NCBI RefSeq assembly: GCF_032883915.1
Contig: NZ_CP120717.1
Span: 5,596,501 to 5,660,500, forward strand
DNA: 64,000 bases
DNA from: Endozoicomonas sp. 8E
GTDB taxonomy: Bacteria; Pseudomonadota; Gammaproteobacteria; Pseudomonadales; Endozoicomonadaceae
Direction: 5' to 3'
Part shown: piece after piece, positions 28,587-37,589 of the stretch
Layout of the letters: each line of letters starts with the position of its first letter
How positions within the stretch are numbered: position 1 is the stretch's first letter
Position numbers and translations under genes: made by a program
Notes under the pieces: model-generated
Databases searched by the model: none
What the model was told of the DNA's origin: nothing
What the model saw: only the letters and a program-made list of their open reading frames with translations

Positions 28587-29945
28587 TTAACCTTCCGGAG
28601 CTTTCAAGAGTCGTTGCCTGGCTCCTTCAACACCGTATTTGGCGGTTAATGCTGGAGCAAGAACTTTATTAATTTTATCGACACTACTTCTCACCTTGTC
28701 CCTGTCTTGAATAGAGGTTAACCCTTTACTCATTAAAGACTCAATAGACTTTCTAAACTTATCAAAACCATTGCTACCCAGTTGCATCAGTGATCGTTCC
28801 TGTTTCATGTGAGCAGCCCATTCGAGTAGATCTGACTTCGGGGGTCTCTGACTCTTAAAGGTTTCAATCAGAGAAGGCATTTCATCATCAAGCCGAACAG
28901 AATTATTGAACAGTGGTTGAAAGTCGTAAGCATCAGCCAGATCCTGAGAGACACCTTCCAACTCCAGCTCTAATTCAAGCATCTCCAGCTCAAAATCCTT
29001 ATTATCTATCGATTGGTATATATTTTCGCCAGTAGATGGGTCTATAGAATCCGAACGGACTCTTTCCGGATCACTTGCATGCAGGGGGGATGATCTGAAG
29101 TTCAAACTTTTGGGGACATCGTAATCCGAAGATACTTTCAGGTCTCCGGGTGTATCATAGTCTGTACTTTTCATCCGATTAACAGGCACATCATATTCTG
29201 GTTTTGCTTTCAGATTTGCAGACGCACCATATTCAGTGCTTCTCTTCCGGTTAGCAGGCACATCGTATTCTGGTTCTTTTTTTAGTTTACCGGGTACATC
29301 ATAGTGATTGGTCTGCCCAGATTTTAGATTTCCGGCAAGTGCCTCTTTGCCTTGGTTACGTGGTTTTGGCTGCGGAGCTTTACTCAGAGAGCCGCTTAGG
29401 CCTCCTCTGTTTTTTCTTCTCGTTCTAGGGGTGGGTACTGGCCTTTCTTTTACATCCGGTTGCTCTTGTCGCTTGTTCTGAACAAGCTCATCGGCCGTCT
29501 CTTTTACCTGAAGAGGCTGTCTGGATAATGATTTACTTCTTCTGGGTGCCACTGGTGGCGCCTTCTTATTGCTGCCTTGATTCGATTCAACTTCATTTCC
29601 ACTCCGCTTCTGTTGGCCTGACACTGAAGAGGGGCTATCTGGAGATCCAGACTTTGGAATGGGGGCTGAGATGGATTGCCCCTTCAGAGGGAGTACCTGA
29701 ATGAAAATCTTACTTTCAGCTTTCGTTGCCGCTCTCGACTTCAGTTCTGTTTGAGGCTTAGGATTTGGTTGCTTACTTTTTGCTTGTTCAGTCTTCAAGG
29801 AAGGAAGGTCATGGGGGCTAACTTTTCTGATTTTTCTCAGTATGCCTCCCAGCAGTGCTTTAATAGTACTTTTCCAGCCCTTCTTAACAGGTGAAGCCGA
29901 ATATAAGGGTCCATTGCTTCCTTGAGGACCTGAGACATCTGTCAT
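28587..29945 (-). CDS. Putative effector with tandem YDVP tyrosine motifs and PxxxPR proline motifs
   Basis: 452 residues from the ATG at 29945 (a GTG lies one codon upstream); the ribosome site is weak. No homologous family was recognised. Residues 1-210 are disordered, rich in Ser, Pro, Lys and Arg, with three PxxxPR motifs (PPVAPR, PVPTPR, PQPKPR). Residues 215-286 are six exact 12-residue repeats (DNA 29088-29303) with tyrosines at 215, 227, 239, 251, 263 and 275. Four repeats read YDVP, one YDTP and one YGAS, and odd and even repeats alternate in type. NIYQSI (Tyr310) and an acidic helix ELEMLELELELEG follow, and the C-terminal 100 residues look helical. There is no signal peptide or membrane segment. 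Tandem YDVP is the hallmark of animal p130Cas substrate domains bound by Crk SH2. A secreted host-signalling scaffold is the inference; secretion is not shown by the sequence. The gene sits among housekeeping genes, convergent with anmK. Confidence 0.75.
   Translation of the reverse strand: MTDVSGPQGSNGPLYSASPVKKGWKSTIKALLGGILRKIRKVSPHDLPSLKTEQAKSKQPNPKPQTELKSRAATKAESKIFIQVLPLKGQSISAPIPKSGSPDSPSSVSGQQKRSGNEVESNQGSNKKAPPVAPRRSKSLSRQPLQVKETADELVQNKRQEQPDVKERPVPTPRTRRKNRGGLSGSLSKAPQPKPRNQGKEALAGNLKSGQTNHYDVPGKLKKEPEYDVPANRKRSTEYGASANLKAKPEYDVPVNRMKSTDYDTPGDLKVSSDYDVPKSLNFRSSPLHASDPERVRSDSIDPSTGENIYQSIDNKDFELEMLELELELEGVSQDLADAYDFQPLFNNSVRLDDEMPSLIETFKSQRPPKSDLLEWAAHMKQERSLMQLGSNGFDKFRKSIESLMSKGLTSIQDRDKVRSSVDKINKVLAPALTAKYGVEGARQRLLKAPEG
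29088..29303 (-). repeat. Six 36-bp coding repeats encoding Y-D-V-P units
   Basis: Each repeat is 12 codons. Odd units carry LK and end PE or SSD; even units carry NR or similar and end STE or STD, implying expansion by a 72-bp doublet. The tyrosine codon starts each unit. Confidence 0.85.
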
Positions 29946-30154
29946 CACACACCATCCATGTATGCATTAATATACCTATCAGTATAATAGCCGGTAAATT
30001 CACCGCATTACGACGACTTTCAAGTTACTGACTACTGACGCTTCAGAGAGTACTTTTCTGACAGCATTGCCCTGCTGGTCAAACAAATAGGATGAGGGCC
30101 TGAGCAGCCACTTAACAGGGATATCCGGGCGCTGGCGCCCGGCAAGAAGAGTAT

Positions 30155-30511
30155 TCAGATGGAAAAAGAAGAACCGCAGCCACAAGTGGCGGTTGCATTA
30201 GGATTTTTCACCAGGAATCGGGAGCCTTCCAGTCCCTCCTCGTAATCGACCTCGGCACCGACCAGATACTGGTAGCTCAGTGAATCCACGACCATCTCAG
30301 CCCCCTGCTTTCTGACGAGGGTGTCGTCGTCTGCCAGTTGATCATCAAACTTGAAGCCATACTGAAAACCCGAACATCCACCCCCGGTCACATAGACACG
30401 AAGCCTCAGGCACTTGTTATCTTCATCTTCCATGAGCCGATTGACTTTTTTAGCGGCATTGTCCGTCAGTTCGATCGGGTCCGGCATTACCGTTTCAACT
30501 ACTGCGCTCAT
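30155..30511 (-). CDS. erpA: Iron-sulfur cluster insertion protein ErpA
   Basis: 118 residues (E. coli 114). An A-type carrier that delivers Fe-S clusters to apo-enzymes. The three cysteine ligands are in [11 protein letters not shown] and TCGCGSSF at the end. GGAGGA stands before the ATG. It lies downstream of the coiled-coil membrane protein gene on the same strand (gap about 155 bases). ErpA near anmK and argC recalls the order in Pseudomonas. Confidence 0.96.
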   Translation of the reverse strand: MSAVVETVMPDPIELTDNAAKKVNRLMEDEDNKCLRLRVYVTGGGCSGFQYGFKFDDQLADDDTLVRKQGAEMVVDSLSYQYLVGAEVDYEEGLEGSRFLVKNPNATATCGCGSSFSI

Positions 30512-30666
30512 TTATCCTCCCGTGCTACCTGATCGCCACAGGCAAACCCTGTCTCTGTATACTCTCATCAGAGTCCTGTTCTTAAGGTCTCTGCACGTAT
30601 AACTGTATTAATATGCTGAGTCCATTATCCAAGTAACCCAGCAAAGCAGTCAACTACTCAGGCGAC

Positions 30667-31452
30667 TTAACCACTTTCGGTCAGTTCGTTTTTCACATCG
30701 TCTTCCAGCTCTTCCTGCCAGTCCAGGATATTGGTCAGGCTACGCACTGCACCACTTTTGACTTTAATGCTGACCATCACTTTCTCGGGCTTAAACCCGT
30801 CGGGAAGCGTCAGATTGATATAGTCACGGTTTTCAGGGAAAGACTGAAAATAACGGAACCCAAGTGTCTGGGACTTTTCCATCCCAGCCAGTTCCATCAA
30901 GGACAAAGACTCTTTCTTACCATCTTTGACCCCCTTGACAGAGACATTCAGAACTCCTTTGAGAAACGGATTGTCTCTGGCCACCTGAGAGACCACCATT
31001 CTGAAGCGATACTGATTTTTCTCCTCACCCTGCAGCAGATCAAATGCGTAGAGCCTGATGCCTTCAGCACTGTCTTCTGGAGCAAGAATACTCTTGTAAA
31101 ATGCCAGATCCTTGCTCAGCAGAGCTTTTTCATCTTCCAGATCCCGAATAACACTACGAAGGCTGTTTGCCGCCTCGCGGTCCACCTTACTGGTTCTTTC
31201 CAGGATGACCAATTTCTGCCTGAGAGACTCCTCTAACCCCGACAAGTCTTGCAACTGATTCCTGAGATCTGAGTTTTCCTGCCTCAATCTAGATGCCTCG
31301 GTATCGGAAATCCGTCCCCCAAGATAATAAGAAAGAGCCGTAACCAGAACAAAGGCCAGTACCAGAAAAAGCCTGATCTTACGCTCTCTGGCGGGATCAT
31401 CACGCACCACCTTCATACTACCCGGAGGCTTGATAGAAAGAGAATCTGGCAT
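30667..31452 (-). CDS. Single-pass membrane protein with coiled coil (DUF6776-like)
   Basis: 261 residues. After a basic cytoplasmic head, one membrane segment (LFLVLAFVLVTALSYYLGG, about residues 28-46) is followed by a long coiled coil (about 50-120, LRQENSDLRNQLQDLSG onwards) and a beta-rich C-terminal domain. The arrangement and location upstream of erpA fit a conserved uncharacterised gammaproteobacterial family, probably the one named DUF6776; this family name is from memory. Function unknown. AGGATAAATGAG precedes the ATG. Confidence 0.75.
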   Translation of the reverse strand: MPDSLSIKPPGSMKVVRDDPARERKIRLFLVLAFVLVTALSYYLGGRISDTEASRLRQENSDLRNQLQDLSGLEESLRQKLVILERTSKVDREAANSLRSVIRDLEDEKALLSKDLAFYKSILAPEDSAEGIRLYAFDLLQGEEKNQYRFRMVVSQVARDNPFLKGVLNVSVKGVKDGKKESLSLMELAGMEKSQTLGFRYFQSFPENRDYINLTLPDGFKPEKVMVSIKVKSGAVRSLTNILDWQEELEDDVKNELTESG

Positions 31453-31698
31453 CTCATTTATCCTGATAAAAAAGCGGCATAATGAACTTTCCGGGTAAAA
31501 TTTATACTTTCAGGGACAATCCCCACGAGCTCCCGACAACCTAATGTTATATAAGCACCTAACCAGATTCTTACAAATAGAATCCGCTGGACTATACAAA
31601 AGCCACTTTCCCGGCGGCTAAAAACAGTAACATTTCGACTCTTGTGGCACGATCAGGGTATGATAACGGGCTGTGACTAAAGACTGCCTGGCACCCTG

Positions 31699-32330
31699 AT
31701 GCTTGATCGCTGGACTTCCCTCTGGATCAGATCGCCTCTGAATCTTCTCGCCCGCCCACTGAAAAAAACAGGTGCCCGGCTGACCAGATTACTCTGACTG
31801 GTTTCCTGATCGGGTTAGCATCCCTGCCTTTGCTGGCATTTGAACTCTATTTGCCTGCCCTGGCTGCCATTCTTTGCAATCGTCTGATGGATGGGCTCGA
31901 TGATGCACTGGCAAGAATAACACAAACCTCAGATGCCGGTGGCTATCTGGATATCACCCTGGACTTCATCTTTTATTCGGCCGTCGTGCTTGGCTTTGCC
32001 TTCGCCGATCCTGAAAAAAATGCCCTGATGGCCAGCCTGCTGATCTTCACTTTCGTCGGAACGGGCTCCAGCTTTCTGGGCTATGCGATTGTGGCTCAGA
32101 AGAAAGGTCTCTCAGACCCTGACTCCAGCAACAAATCCTTCTATTACCTGAATGGACTGGCAGAAGGTACAGAGACCATTGCCATTTTTGTGCTCTTCTG
32201 TCTGTTTCCTCAGTATTTCCCGATTCTGGCTGCATTTTTTGCTGTAATCTGTATCCTGACAACCATGACCAGAGTCTGGGCAGGTTACCAGACTCTCAGG
32301 CAGGCAGACGAACTCGATACCCATCAGTGA
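31699..32330 (+). pseudogene. ynjF: CDP-alcohol phosphatidyltransferase (YnjF-like), frameshifted
   Basis: The first frame (ATG 31699, MLDRWTSLWIRSPLN) matches the N-terminus of E. coli YnjF and runs out at a TGA near 31795. The rest (ADQITLTGFLIGLASLP from 31779, through GTGSSFLGYA and KSFYYLNGLAEGTETI, to 32330) is in the -1 frame and matches the remainder of YnjF. A run of seven A at 31762-31768 lies before the shift. The CDP-alcohol motif reads DGLDDALAR instead of the usual DGLDGALAR, so a conserved glycine is also changed. It could be a dying gene, a sequencing error or a slippage-expressed gene. Only about 500 bases form an uninterrupted frame, without a credible start. Confidence 0.8.
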
Positions 32331-32339
32331 AAGATAACC

Positions 32340-32513
32340 ATGGAATTATTGAAGATACTGTTTCTACTCTTTGTTGCGCTAGCCGTCTTGGTCATGGCAA
32401 CACAGCGGTTCGGCAAACCCATGAGTCGGGAAAAACAGTCAAAACTGTCGAAAATAGCCATCATACTGATTTTGATCATGCTGGTGGCCAGAATCATCAA
32501 AGAGTTCGTCTAA
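32340..32513 (+). CDS. Small two-helix membrane protein
   Basis: 57 residues. Two hydrophobic segments (LLKILFLLFVALAVLVMA and KIAIILILIMLVARII) are joined by a basic loop (QRFGKPMSREKQSKLS). It starts ten bases after the ynjF stop and ends eleven bases before a strong terminator, so it is the last gene of that transcript. The family was not recognised. The clear membrane pattern and operon position support a real gene. Confidence 0.6.
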   Translation: MELLKILFLLFVALAVLVMATQRFGKPMSREKQSKLSKIAIILILIMLVARIIKEFV

Positions 32514-32522
32514 ACGAAAGAA

Positions 32523-32547
32523 GGCAGCGCAAAGCGCTGCCTTTTTT
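32523..32547 (+). terminator. Strong rho-independent terminator
   Basis: GGCAGCGC/GCGCTGCC stem with an AAA loop and six T. On the minus strand it is followed by TTCTTTC and can also serve the convergent cold-shock gene. Confidence 0.9.
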
Positions 32548-32576
32548 GTTCACTACCCGAAGGGCGTGAAGAGTAA

Positions 32577-32786
32577 TCAGTCGATTACTTCGATGTTCTC
32601 AGCCTGAGGGCCTTTGGCACCCTGAGTCACTTCAAACTTAACACGCTGGCCTTCGACCAGAGTTTTGAAACCAGTACCGACGATAGCTCTGAAGTGAGCA
32701 AATACGTCTGGACCAGAGTCCTGACTGATGAAGCCGTAACCTTTGGATTCGTTGAACCACTTAACTGTTCCGGTAGAAGCAGACAT
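32577..32786 (-). CDS. CspA-family cold-shock protein
   Basis: 69 residues, the standard length, from the ATG at 32786 with AGGAATTGATT before it; the frame upstream to 32828 lacks a ribosome site. The sequence begins [20 protein letters not shown], with RNP1 KGYGFI and RNP2 VFAHF. It acts as an RNA/ssDNA-binding chaperone. Unlike the protein at 19795 it has no C-terminal tail. Confidence 0.95.
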   Translation of the reverse strand: MSASTGTVKWFNESKGYGFISQDSGPDVFAHFRAIVGTGFKTLVEGQRVKFEVTQGAKGPQAENIEVID

Positions 32787-33305
32787 AATCAATTCCTGAA
32801 ATTGAACAAAAATAGGGTGGTCACACACATGACCGCTTAGCTGAAAGCACCGCTACTACTTATGATTTATCAGGAAGATCTACAACTATGGAACTTCGAA
32901 ACGCAAGACATAAATATAAGGCATAACTTAAAGCTAAGCTAATTGTATCTCAAATAGCTACAGAAGCAATGAGTACAACACGATTAAAGATATCGTGAAA
33001 ATCAGCAGATACAACCCCGACAACATTGATATAGAGATAACCTGCATGATTATTTCTCATACCCGTTACCTTGATTCATTATTCCGCATCAAAACCTGCG
33101 ACTGGAAGACCGCTATCAACGAGTATGCGGCCTTGTAAAACACATACCAAAATAGCCAGACAGACAGTTTTGTTGAATTTTGCTACTTATCCCCACACCC
33201 AGGCTCACACCAGCCACCTCGAGTAACACCCAGCCATACAACTTGCATCGAACATTTGGGTAGAGAATACTGCAGTTTTGAAGTTATAGCAGAGAAGTAG
33301 AGATC
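32787..33305. other. Intergenic region with cold-shock leader
   Basis: 519 bases between the divergent cold-shock and GNAT genes. The proximal part is presumably the long 5' leader and promoter of the cold-shock gene. No other gene or RNA was recognised. Confidence 0.4.
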
Positions 33306-33818
33306 ATGAAAATAAAAATACGACATCAGGAAGACAGAGACTTACCCCACATTGCAGAAATGTTTGAATATGAGGATTTGGCAGAAAACACCTCCCAGAT
33401 CCCCTATAACCACTCAGACCACTGGAAACAGCTATTCCAATCCCGAAGCAATGAATCCGTTCAACTGATTGCGGAGGTAAACGGCAAGGTTGCAGGTCAT
33501 CTCGGCATTCTTATGTCCAGCAAGCCTCGTAAAAAGCACGTCGCTACTTTTGGCATCAGTGTACATCCTGATTTTCAGGGACAGGGAGTAGGATCAGAGC
33601 TGGTTGACGAGATGGTACAGCTTTGTGATCACTGGCTGAATATTGTTCGCATTGAACTGGGTGTTTTCACAGAAAACAAACAGGCAATCGCCCTGTATAA
33701 AAAGTACGGGTTTGAGATTGAAGGGACGTCCCGCTTTGACTGCTTCCGCAGAGGCCAATACAGCAGCACCTACAAAATGGCCAGAATAAGACCGGATCTT
33801 CTGGAACAGCTGTCATAA
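33306..33818 (+). CDS. GNAT family N-acetyltransferase
   Basis: 170 residues. The acetyl-CoA pyrophosphate loop is FQGQGVGSELV (Q-x-x-G-x-G type) after the HVATFGISVHPD strand; the C-terminal ENKQAIALYKKYGFEIEG is the typical motif B region. Similar proteins (YhhY-like and RimI-like) acetylate amino groups of amino acids or antibiotics; the substrate is unknown. It stands alone. Confidence 0.9.
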   Translation: MKIKIRHQEDRDLPHIAEMFEYEDLAENTSQIPYNHSDHWKQLFQSRSNESVQLIAEVNGKVAGHLGILMSSKPRKKHVATFGISVHPDFQGQGVGSELVDEMVQLCDHWLNIVRIELGVFTENKQAIALYKKYGFEIEGTSRFDCFRRGQYSSTYKMARIRPDLLEQLS

Positions 33819-33974
33819 ACCAAGGCTTCAAGCCAGGAATAATCTGCAAATCCAGAACGCTGTCCTGAGCCACCAGTATCGCAGCAAGGTCTTCTGATTT
33901 GCACGCTTCATCGGTCCATACTTCAGGCATTGGACAGGCTAAGAATACAAGAATTAAAAGCCTATCAGGCATCA

Positions 33975-33996
33975 CTGGCTCAGCCGACTGAGCCAG
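33975..33996. terminator. Hairpin between convergent GNAT and yqhA genes
   Basis: Perfect nine-base stem CTGGCTCAG/CTGAGCCAG with a CCGA tetraloop. There is no immediate T-run on either strand, so its terminator role is tentative. Confidence 0.5.
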
Positions 33997-34031
33997 CCTG
34001 AGAGCACGATTAGCCCACGGGTAAGAGAGCG

Positions 34032-34547
34032 TTAAAGCGAGGCATTAATGTCTTTCTCTTTTCTGTATAGCAGCAGATCGAGCAGGCCCATAAAGAACGC
34101 TGAGGCAACAAAGGTCAGGTGTATCAGCGCCCCCCACATCAACTTGTCATTTGGGATATTACCCGTATTCATAAACATTTTGAGCAGGTGGATTGAGGAG
34201 ATGGCCACAATGGAAGCAGCAACCTTGGCCTTAAGTGAGCTTGTATCCATTTTACCAAGCCAACTAAGCTTCTCAGAACTCTCATCCAAGTCTATTTTAG
34301 AGACAAAATTTTCATAGCCGGCATACATAACCATAACGATCAAGCCCCCAACCAGAGCCAAATCAACCAGCGTAAGCACCTTGAGTGTTACCTCCGTCTC
34401 ATTCATTTTAGAAACGTTGAGCAGCAGGTAAGTAACACTCTGAAAAAACTCAATCAACAAAGCGATCAGGACAAGACTCAAGCCGATATAAATTGGCGCA
34501 AGAAGCCAACGGGCAGAATAGAGCAGCTTTTCAAACAGTTTTTCCAT
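34032..34547 (-). CDS. yqhA: YqhA family membrane protein (UPF0114)
   Basis: 171 residues (E. coli YqhA 164), near-identical in key blocks: [20 protein letters not shown] at the start, [24 protein letters not shown] in the middle and [19 protein letters not shown]. Three or four membrane helices are visible. The family is uncharacterised. It is divergent from nothing obvious and appears to be a single gene. Confidence 0.93.
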   Translation of the reverse strand: MEKLFEKLLYSARWLLAPIYIGLSLVLIALLIEFFQSVTYLLLNVSKMNETEVTLKVLTLVDLALVGGLIVMVMYAGYENFVSKIDLDESSEKLSWLGKMDTSSLKAKVAASIVAISSIHLLKMFMNTGNIPNDKLMWGALIHLTFVASAFFMGLLDLLLYRKEKDINASL

Positions 34548-34850
34548 GGATATGCCAGATCAGTTGGTAAACCACTATGGATCGCCGAATACTAGCACAA
34601 TTACTCTAAGCGAAATTATAAAAAGCCGTACTGATTTGCCAACCGAAAAATCACCAGTCATCAGTGCCAGGAGCGCCAACCGAGCAGTGCCGACGCATGA
34701 AAGACTTAAAGAAGCCTTTACCCAATATACCTGCTGTGTTGATGTCACCCCCTCAAGCTGACGCATCCTTTGACCAAAAACAACGCTCAGTCTTTGAAAC
34801 CTGACAGGCAAGGATGGAGCATCGAAAACCTGAACAGGCTCACAAAAAAA
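34548..34850. other. Intergenic region between yqhA and argC
   Basis: 303 bases. Frames of 71 codons (plus strand, 34546) and 78 codons (minus strand, 34811) overlap each other and lack ribosome sites and recognisable products. Nothing else is seen. Confidence 0.4.
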
Positions 34851-34890
34851 TCAAGGCATCAAAGCAGGCGCATCAAGGCCTGCTTTTTCA
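34842..34890. terminator. Bidirectional terminator at the argC 3' end
   Basis: AAAGCAGGC/GCCTGCTTT stem with an eight-base loop (34861-34886), embedded in the last argC codons. TT and CATT follow on the plus strand; on the minus strand a run of seven T comes ten bases after the stem. Confidence 0.6.
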
Positions 34891-35885
34891 TTCAGTCCAC
34901 ACATGATATTCATGTTCTGAATAGCCTGCCCTGCCGCTCCCTTCACCAGGTTATCTATTACCGACAGAATCACTACGGTATCGCCACCCTGTGGACGATG
35001 AACGGAAATACGACATTGATTACAGGATTTGACTGAACGGGTTTCCGGATGACTGCCTGCAGGCAAAACATCAACAAAAGGTTCATGACTGAACTTGTTT
35101 TCATAAAGCGCCTGAAGATCAATGGAATGATCTTTTACCGAAACGTACGACGTTGCATGAATCCCCCTGATCATGGGTACAAGGTGAGGCACAAATACCA
35201 GCTCCCCCCTGTAACCCTGCTCCCTCATTCGGCCTATTCCCTGTCTGATTTCTGGCAGGTGTCTGTGGCCTGACACACCATATGCCTTGAATGACTCGGA
35301 AACTTCGCACAACAAACTGGCCACTTTGGCTTCACGACCAGCGCCGCTGACTCCAGACTTGGCATCTATAATGACATCTCCTTCTACCAGACCATTTTCC
35401 ATCAAAGGCAACAGACCCAGCTGTGCAGCTGTCGGATAACACCCCGGATTAGCCACCAGCTGCGCAGCTTTAATGGACTCCCGATTCATTTCTGGCAAAC
35501 CATAGACCGCTTCTGTCAGCAGTTCGGGACAGGCATGATCAACACCGTACCATTGCCTCCAGTCAGCTGCATTGGCCAGACGAAAATCAGCAGCCAGATC
35601 CACGACTTTCACACCTTTGTCCAACAGCTTGGGCACGGAATTCATGGCAATTCCGTTGGGCGTAGCGAAGAAAACAATATCACAGGTGGCCAGGGCATCG
35701 TCGTCTGGCTGAGAATAAACAATATCCATCTTGCCTCTTAGCCCCGGATATAGCTCACTGACGGGTTTGCCTGCCTCTTTTCTTGAAGTAATCACCGTTA
35801 CTTCAATGTCGGGATGGACCGCCAGAAGACGCAGCAACTCCGCTCCGGTATAGCCGGTACCACCAACAATGCCTGCCTTGATCAT
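34851..35885 (-). CDS. argC: N-acetyl-gamma-glutamyl-phosphate reductase
   Basis: 344 residues. It reduces N-acetylglutamyl phosphate in arginine synthesis. NADP loop [17 protein letters not shown] at the start; the active cysteine is in [23 protein letters not shown] carries the conserved histidine. It is transcribed away from hemJ. The same window carries the degradative ast genes, so both directions of arginine metabolism are encoded. Confidence 0.96.
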   Translation of the reverse strand: MIKAGIVGGTGYTGAELLRLLAVHPDIEVTVITSRKEAGKPVSELYPGLRGKMDIVYSQPDDDALATCDIVFFATPNGIAMNSVPKLLDKGVKVVDLAADFRLANAADWRQWYGVDHACPELLTEAVYGLPEMNRESIKAAQLVANPGCYPTAAQLGLLPLMENGLVEGDVIIDAKSGVSGAGREAKVASLLCEVSESFKAYGVSGHRHLPEIRQGIGRMREQGYRGELVFVPHLVPMIRGIHATSYVSVKDHSIDLQALYENKFSHEPFVDVLPAGSHPETRSVKSCNQCRISVHRPQGGDTVVILSVIDNLVKGAAGQAIQNMNIMCGLNEKAGLDAPALMP

Positions 35886-36242
35886 GGATACGACGCCCTA
35901 AAAATAGAATAATTATTTAAAATAACAGAATAAATATATATAAGGATTCTTTCAAGACTCGCTTCTGCAAATATTCTTTCTCGAAGATGATGCTATTTGC
36001 CCAAGACTAAGATAAACGCCTTTAAAGCCCTCATGAGTATCCACAGCCTCTTTATGACGGCGTGTCACTCTAACAGCAGGGTTTCAGCAAAACAACGCTC
36101 AGAACACAACAGAGCCAGTCTACAATGTTCAAGAGTTCACCGTTAAAGAGTTCACCCACCCCTGCACCCTGATATCGAACTCTGGAGTCTTTTCCGCTAC
36201 TCTCTATTCGCTATCAGCAATCGAAAATAAAGGATCTCATGA
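35886..36242. other. Divergent intergenic region argC/hemJ
   Basis: 357 bases, AT-rich near argC. A tandem GTTAAAGAGTTCACC / AAGAGTTCACC repeat lies at about 36130-36160. No ARG box or other operator could be assigned with confidence. Confidence 0.4.
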
Positions 36243-36665
36243 ATGCTCTGGGTTAAAGCCTTTCATATTATCGCCATGGTCTGTTGGTTTGCAGCCCTTT
36301 TCTACCTGCCAAGGCTCTTTGTTTATCACGCCATGAGCGAAGATCAGGTCAGTAATGAACGATTCAAGATCATGGAGCGCAAGCTGTACCGTGGGATTGC
36401 CCTGCCGTCCATGATCGCCACTCTGGTGCTGGGTATCTGGTTACTCCGTTTCAACCCGTCCTATTACATGAGCAGTGGCTGGATGCACGCCAAGCTGGCG
36501 CTGGTGGTTCTGCTGGTTGGCTATCACCACATGTGTGGGGCGTTCCTGAAAAAGTTTGCCAATGATACCAACACTAAGTCAGACAAATTCTACCGCATTT
36601 TTAATGAAGTGCCGGTTCTATTTCTGGTGGCTATTGTAATTCTGGTTGTTGTCCGTCCCTTCTGA
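36243..36665 (+). CDS. hemJ: Protoporphyrinogen oxidase HemJ
   Basis: 140 residues with four membrane helices. HemJ converts protoporphyrinogen IX to protoporphyrin IX in organisms without HemG or HemY. Conserved features include KAFHIIAMVCWFAALFYLPRLFVYH with the early histidine, and WLHAK-like SSGWMHAKLALV with YHHM. AAGGATCTC is the ribosome site. Confidence 0.93.
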   Translation: MLWVKAFHIIAMVCWFAALFYLPRLFVYHAMSEDQVSNERFKIMERKLYRGIALPSMIATLVLGIWLLRFNPSYYMSSGWMHAKLALVVLLVGYHHMCGAFLKKFANDTNTKSDKFYRIFNEVPVLFLVAIVILVVVRPF

Positions 36666-36761
36666 GGATTAACAGCCTTGCGTTTCCGGCATATCTGCCG
36701 ATAAGACGCCCTGAGTGGAGACACCCCGAACAGGTGTTTCCAAAGCTCGGGAGATCCTGTT

Positions 36762-37589
36762 ATGAAGCGCAAAGATTATAAAGTCATATTTAAAGGGCAG
36801 ATTCTTCCTGGCTTTTCCGAAGCTGAAGTCAAAAATAATCTGGCCCGTTTGTTCAATGCCGATGCACAGCGCATTGACCGCCTTTTTTCAGGCAAGCCCT
36901 ATGCGGTTCGAAAGCCTGTCACCAGGAAAGAAGCCCGCCAATACGAAGAAGCCATTAGAAAGGCCGGCGGACAATGCCAGATTATGACCCTGGATGGCTC
37001 AAAAACATTGCCCCCTAATGAAGAAAGCAGCTCATCTATCTTTGCCGAGACCCCGCTGTCCAGAACACCCCGACAAAATAGTAATGAGCCATTGCGGCTG
37101 ATAAGACGCATCGGACGAACCCGCTACCTGGCCATGAGTTGGCTGGTCGTAGCTATAGAAGCTATTGCCTTCCTGCTTCCTGATTATTTACCAATGCTGA
37201 TCGGAGCATCCCTGACTATTCAACAGACTGTGTCAATGGTTCTGGGCATTCACAGCCTGGCAATCATGCTGACACTTTCTCTGGTCATTACCCGACTTCA
37301 TGATATGGATCGAAGCGGCTGGCTATGGCTGTTTCTGGTCATTCCAGTTGTTAATATTCTCCTCCTTTTCTGGCTCAGTATCGGGCCGGGCACAGAAGGA
37401 AAAAACAACTATGGGGAGCCGCCGTTACCACCAGCCAATCTGACTCGTGCACTGGGCATTTATCTTCCCATCTCATTGATGCTTATTGGAGTCGCAGGCG
37501 CCTATCTCTATCAGGAAGAACTGGTAACCTGGATACAAATGCTGCCTGAAGCGACCTCGGAATGGACGGGCCTTGAGTATCCGCAATAA
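36762..37589 (+). CDS. DUF805 membrane protein with N-terminal regulatory-like domain
   Basis: 275 residues. Residues 1-75 form a small soluble alpha/beta domain (YKVIFKGQILPGFSEAEVKNNLARLF) seen fused to membrane domains in several gammaproteobacteria. After a polar linker, residues 110-265 contain four hydrophobic helices and the DUF805 hallmark TRLHDMDRSGWLWLF. Function unknown. It follows hemJ by 96 bases on the same strand. Confidence 0.85.
   Translation: MKRKDYKVIFKGQILPGFSEAEVKNNLARLFNADAQRIDRLFSGKPYAVRKPVTRKEARQYEEAIRKAGGQCQIMTLDGSKTLPPNEESSSSIFAETPLSRTPRQNSNEPLRLIRRIGRTRYLAMSWLVVAIEAIAFLLPDYLPMLIGASLTIQQTVSMVLGIHSLAIMLTLSLVITRLHDMDRSGWLWLFLVIPVVNILLLFWLSIGPGTEGKNNYGEPPLPPANLTRALGIYLPISLMLIGVAGAYLYQEELVTWIQMLPEATSEWTGLEYPQ

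Noticed and set aside
29088-29303. CRISPR-like array of 36-bp units
   Set aside because: The units are contiguous coding repeats with no spacers and encode a periodic protein.
34546-34811. Overlapping small frames between yqhA and argC
   Set aside because: No ribosome sites, low-complexity products, and they overlap each other on opposite strands.
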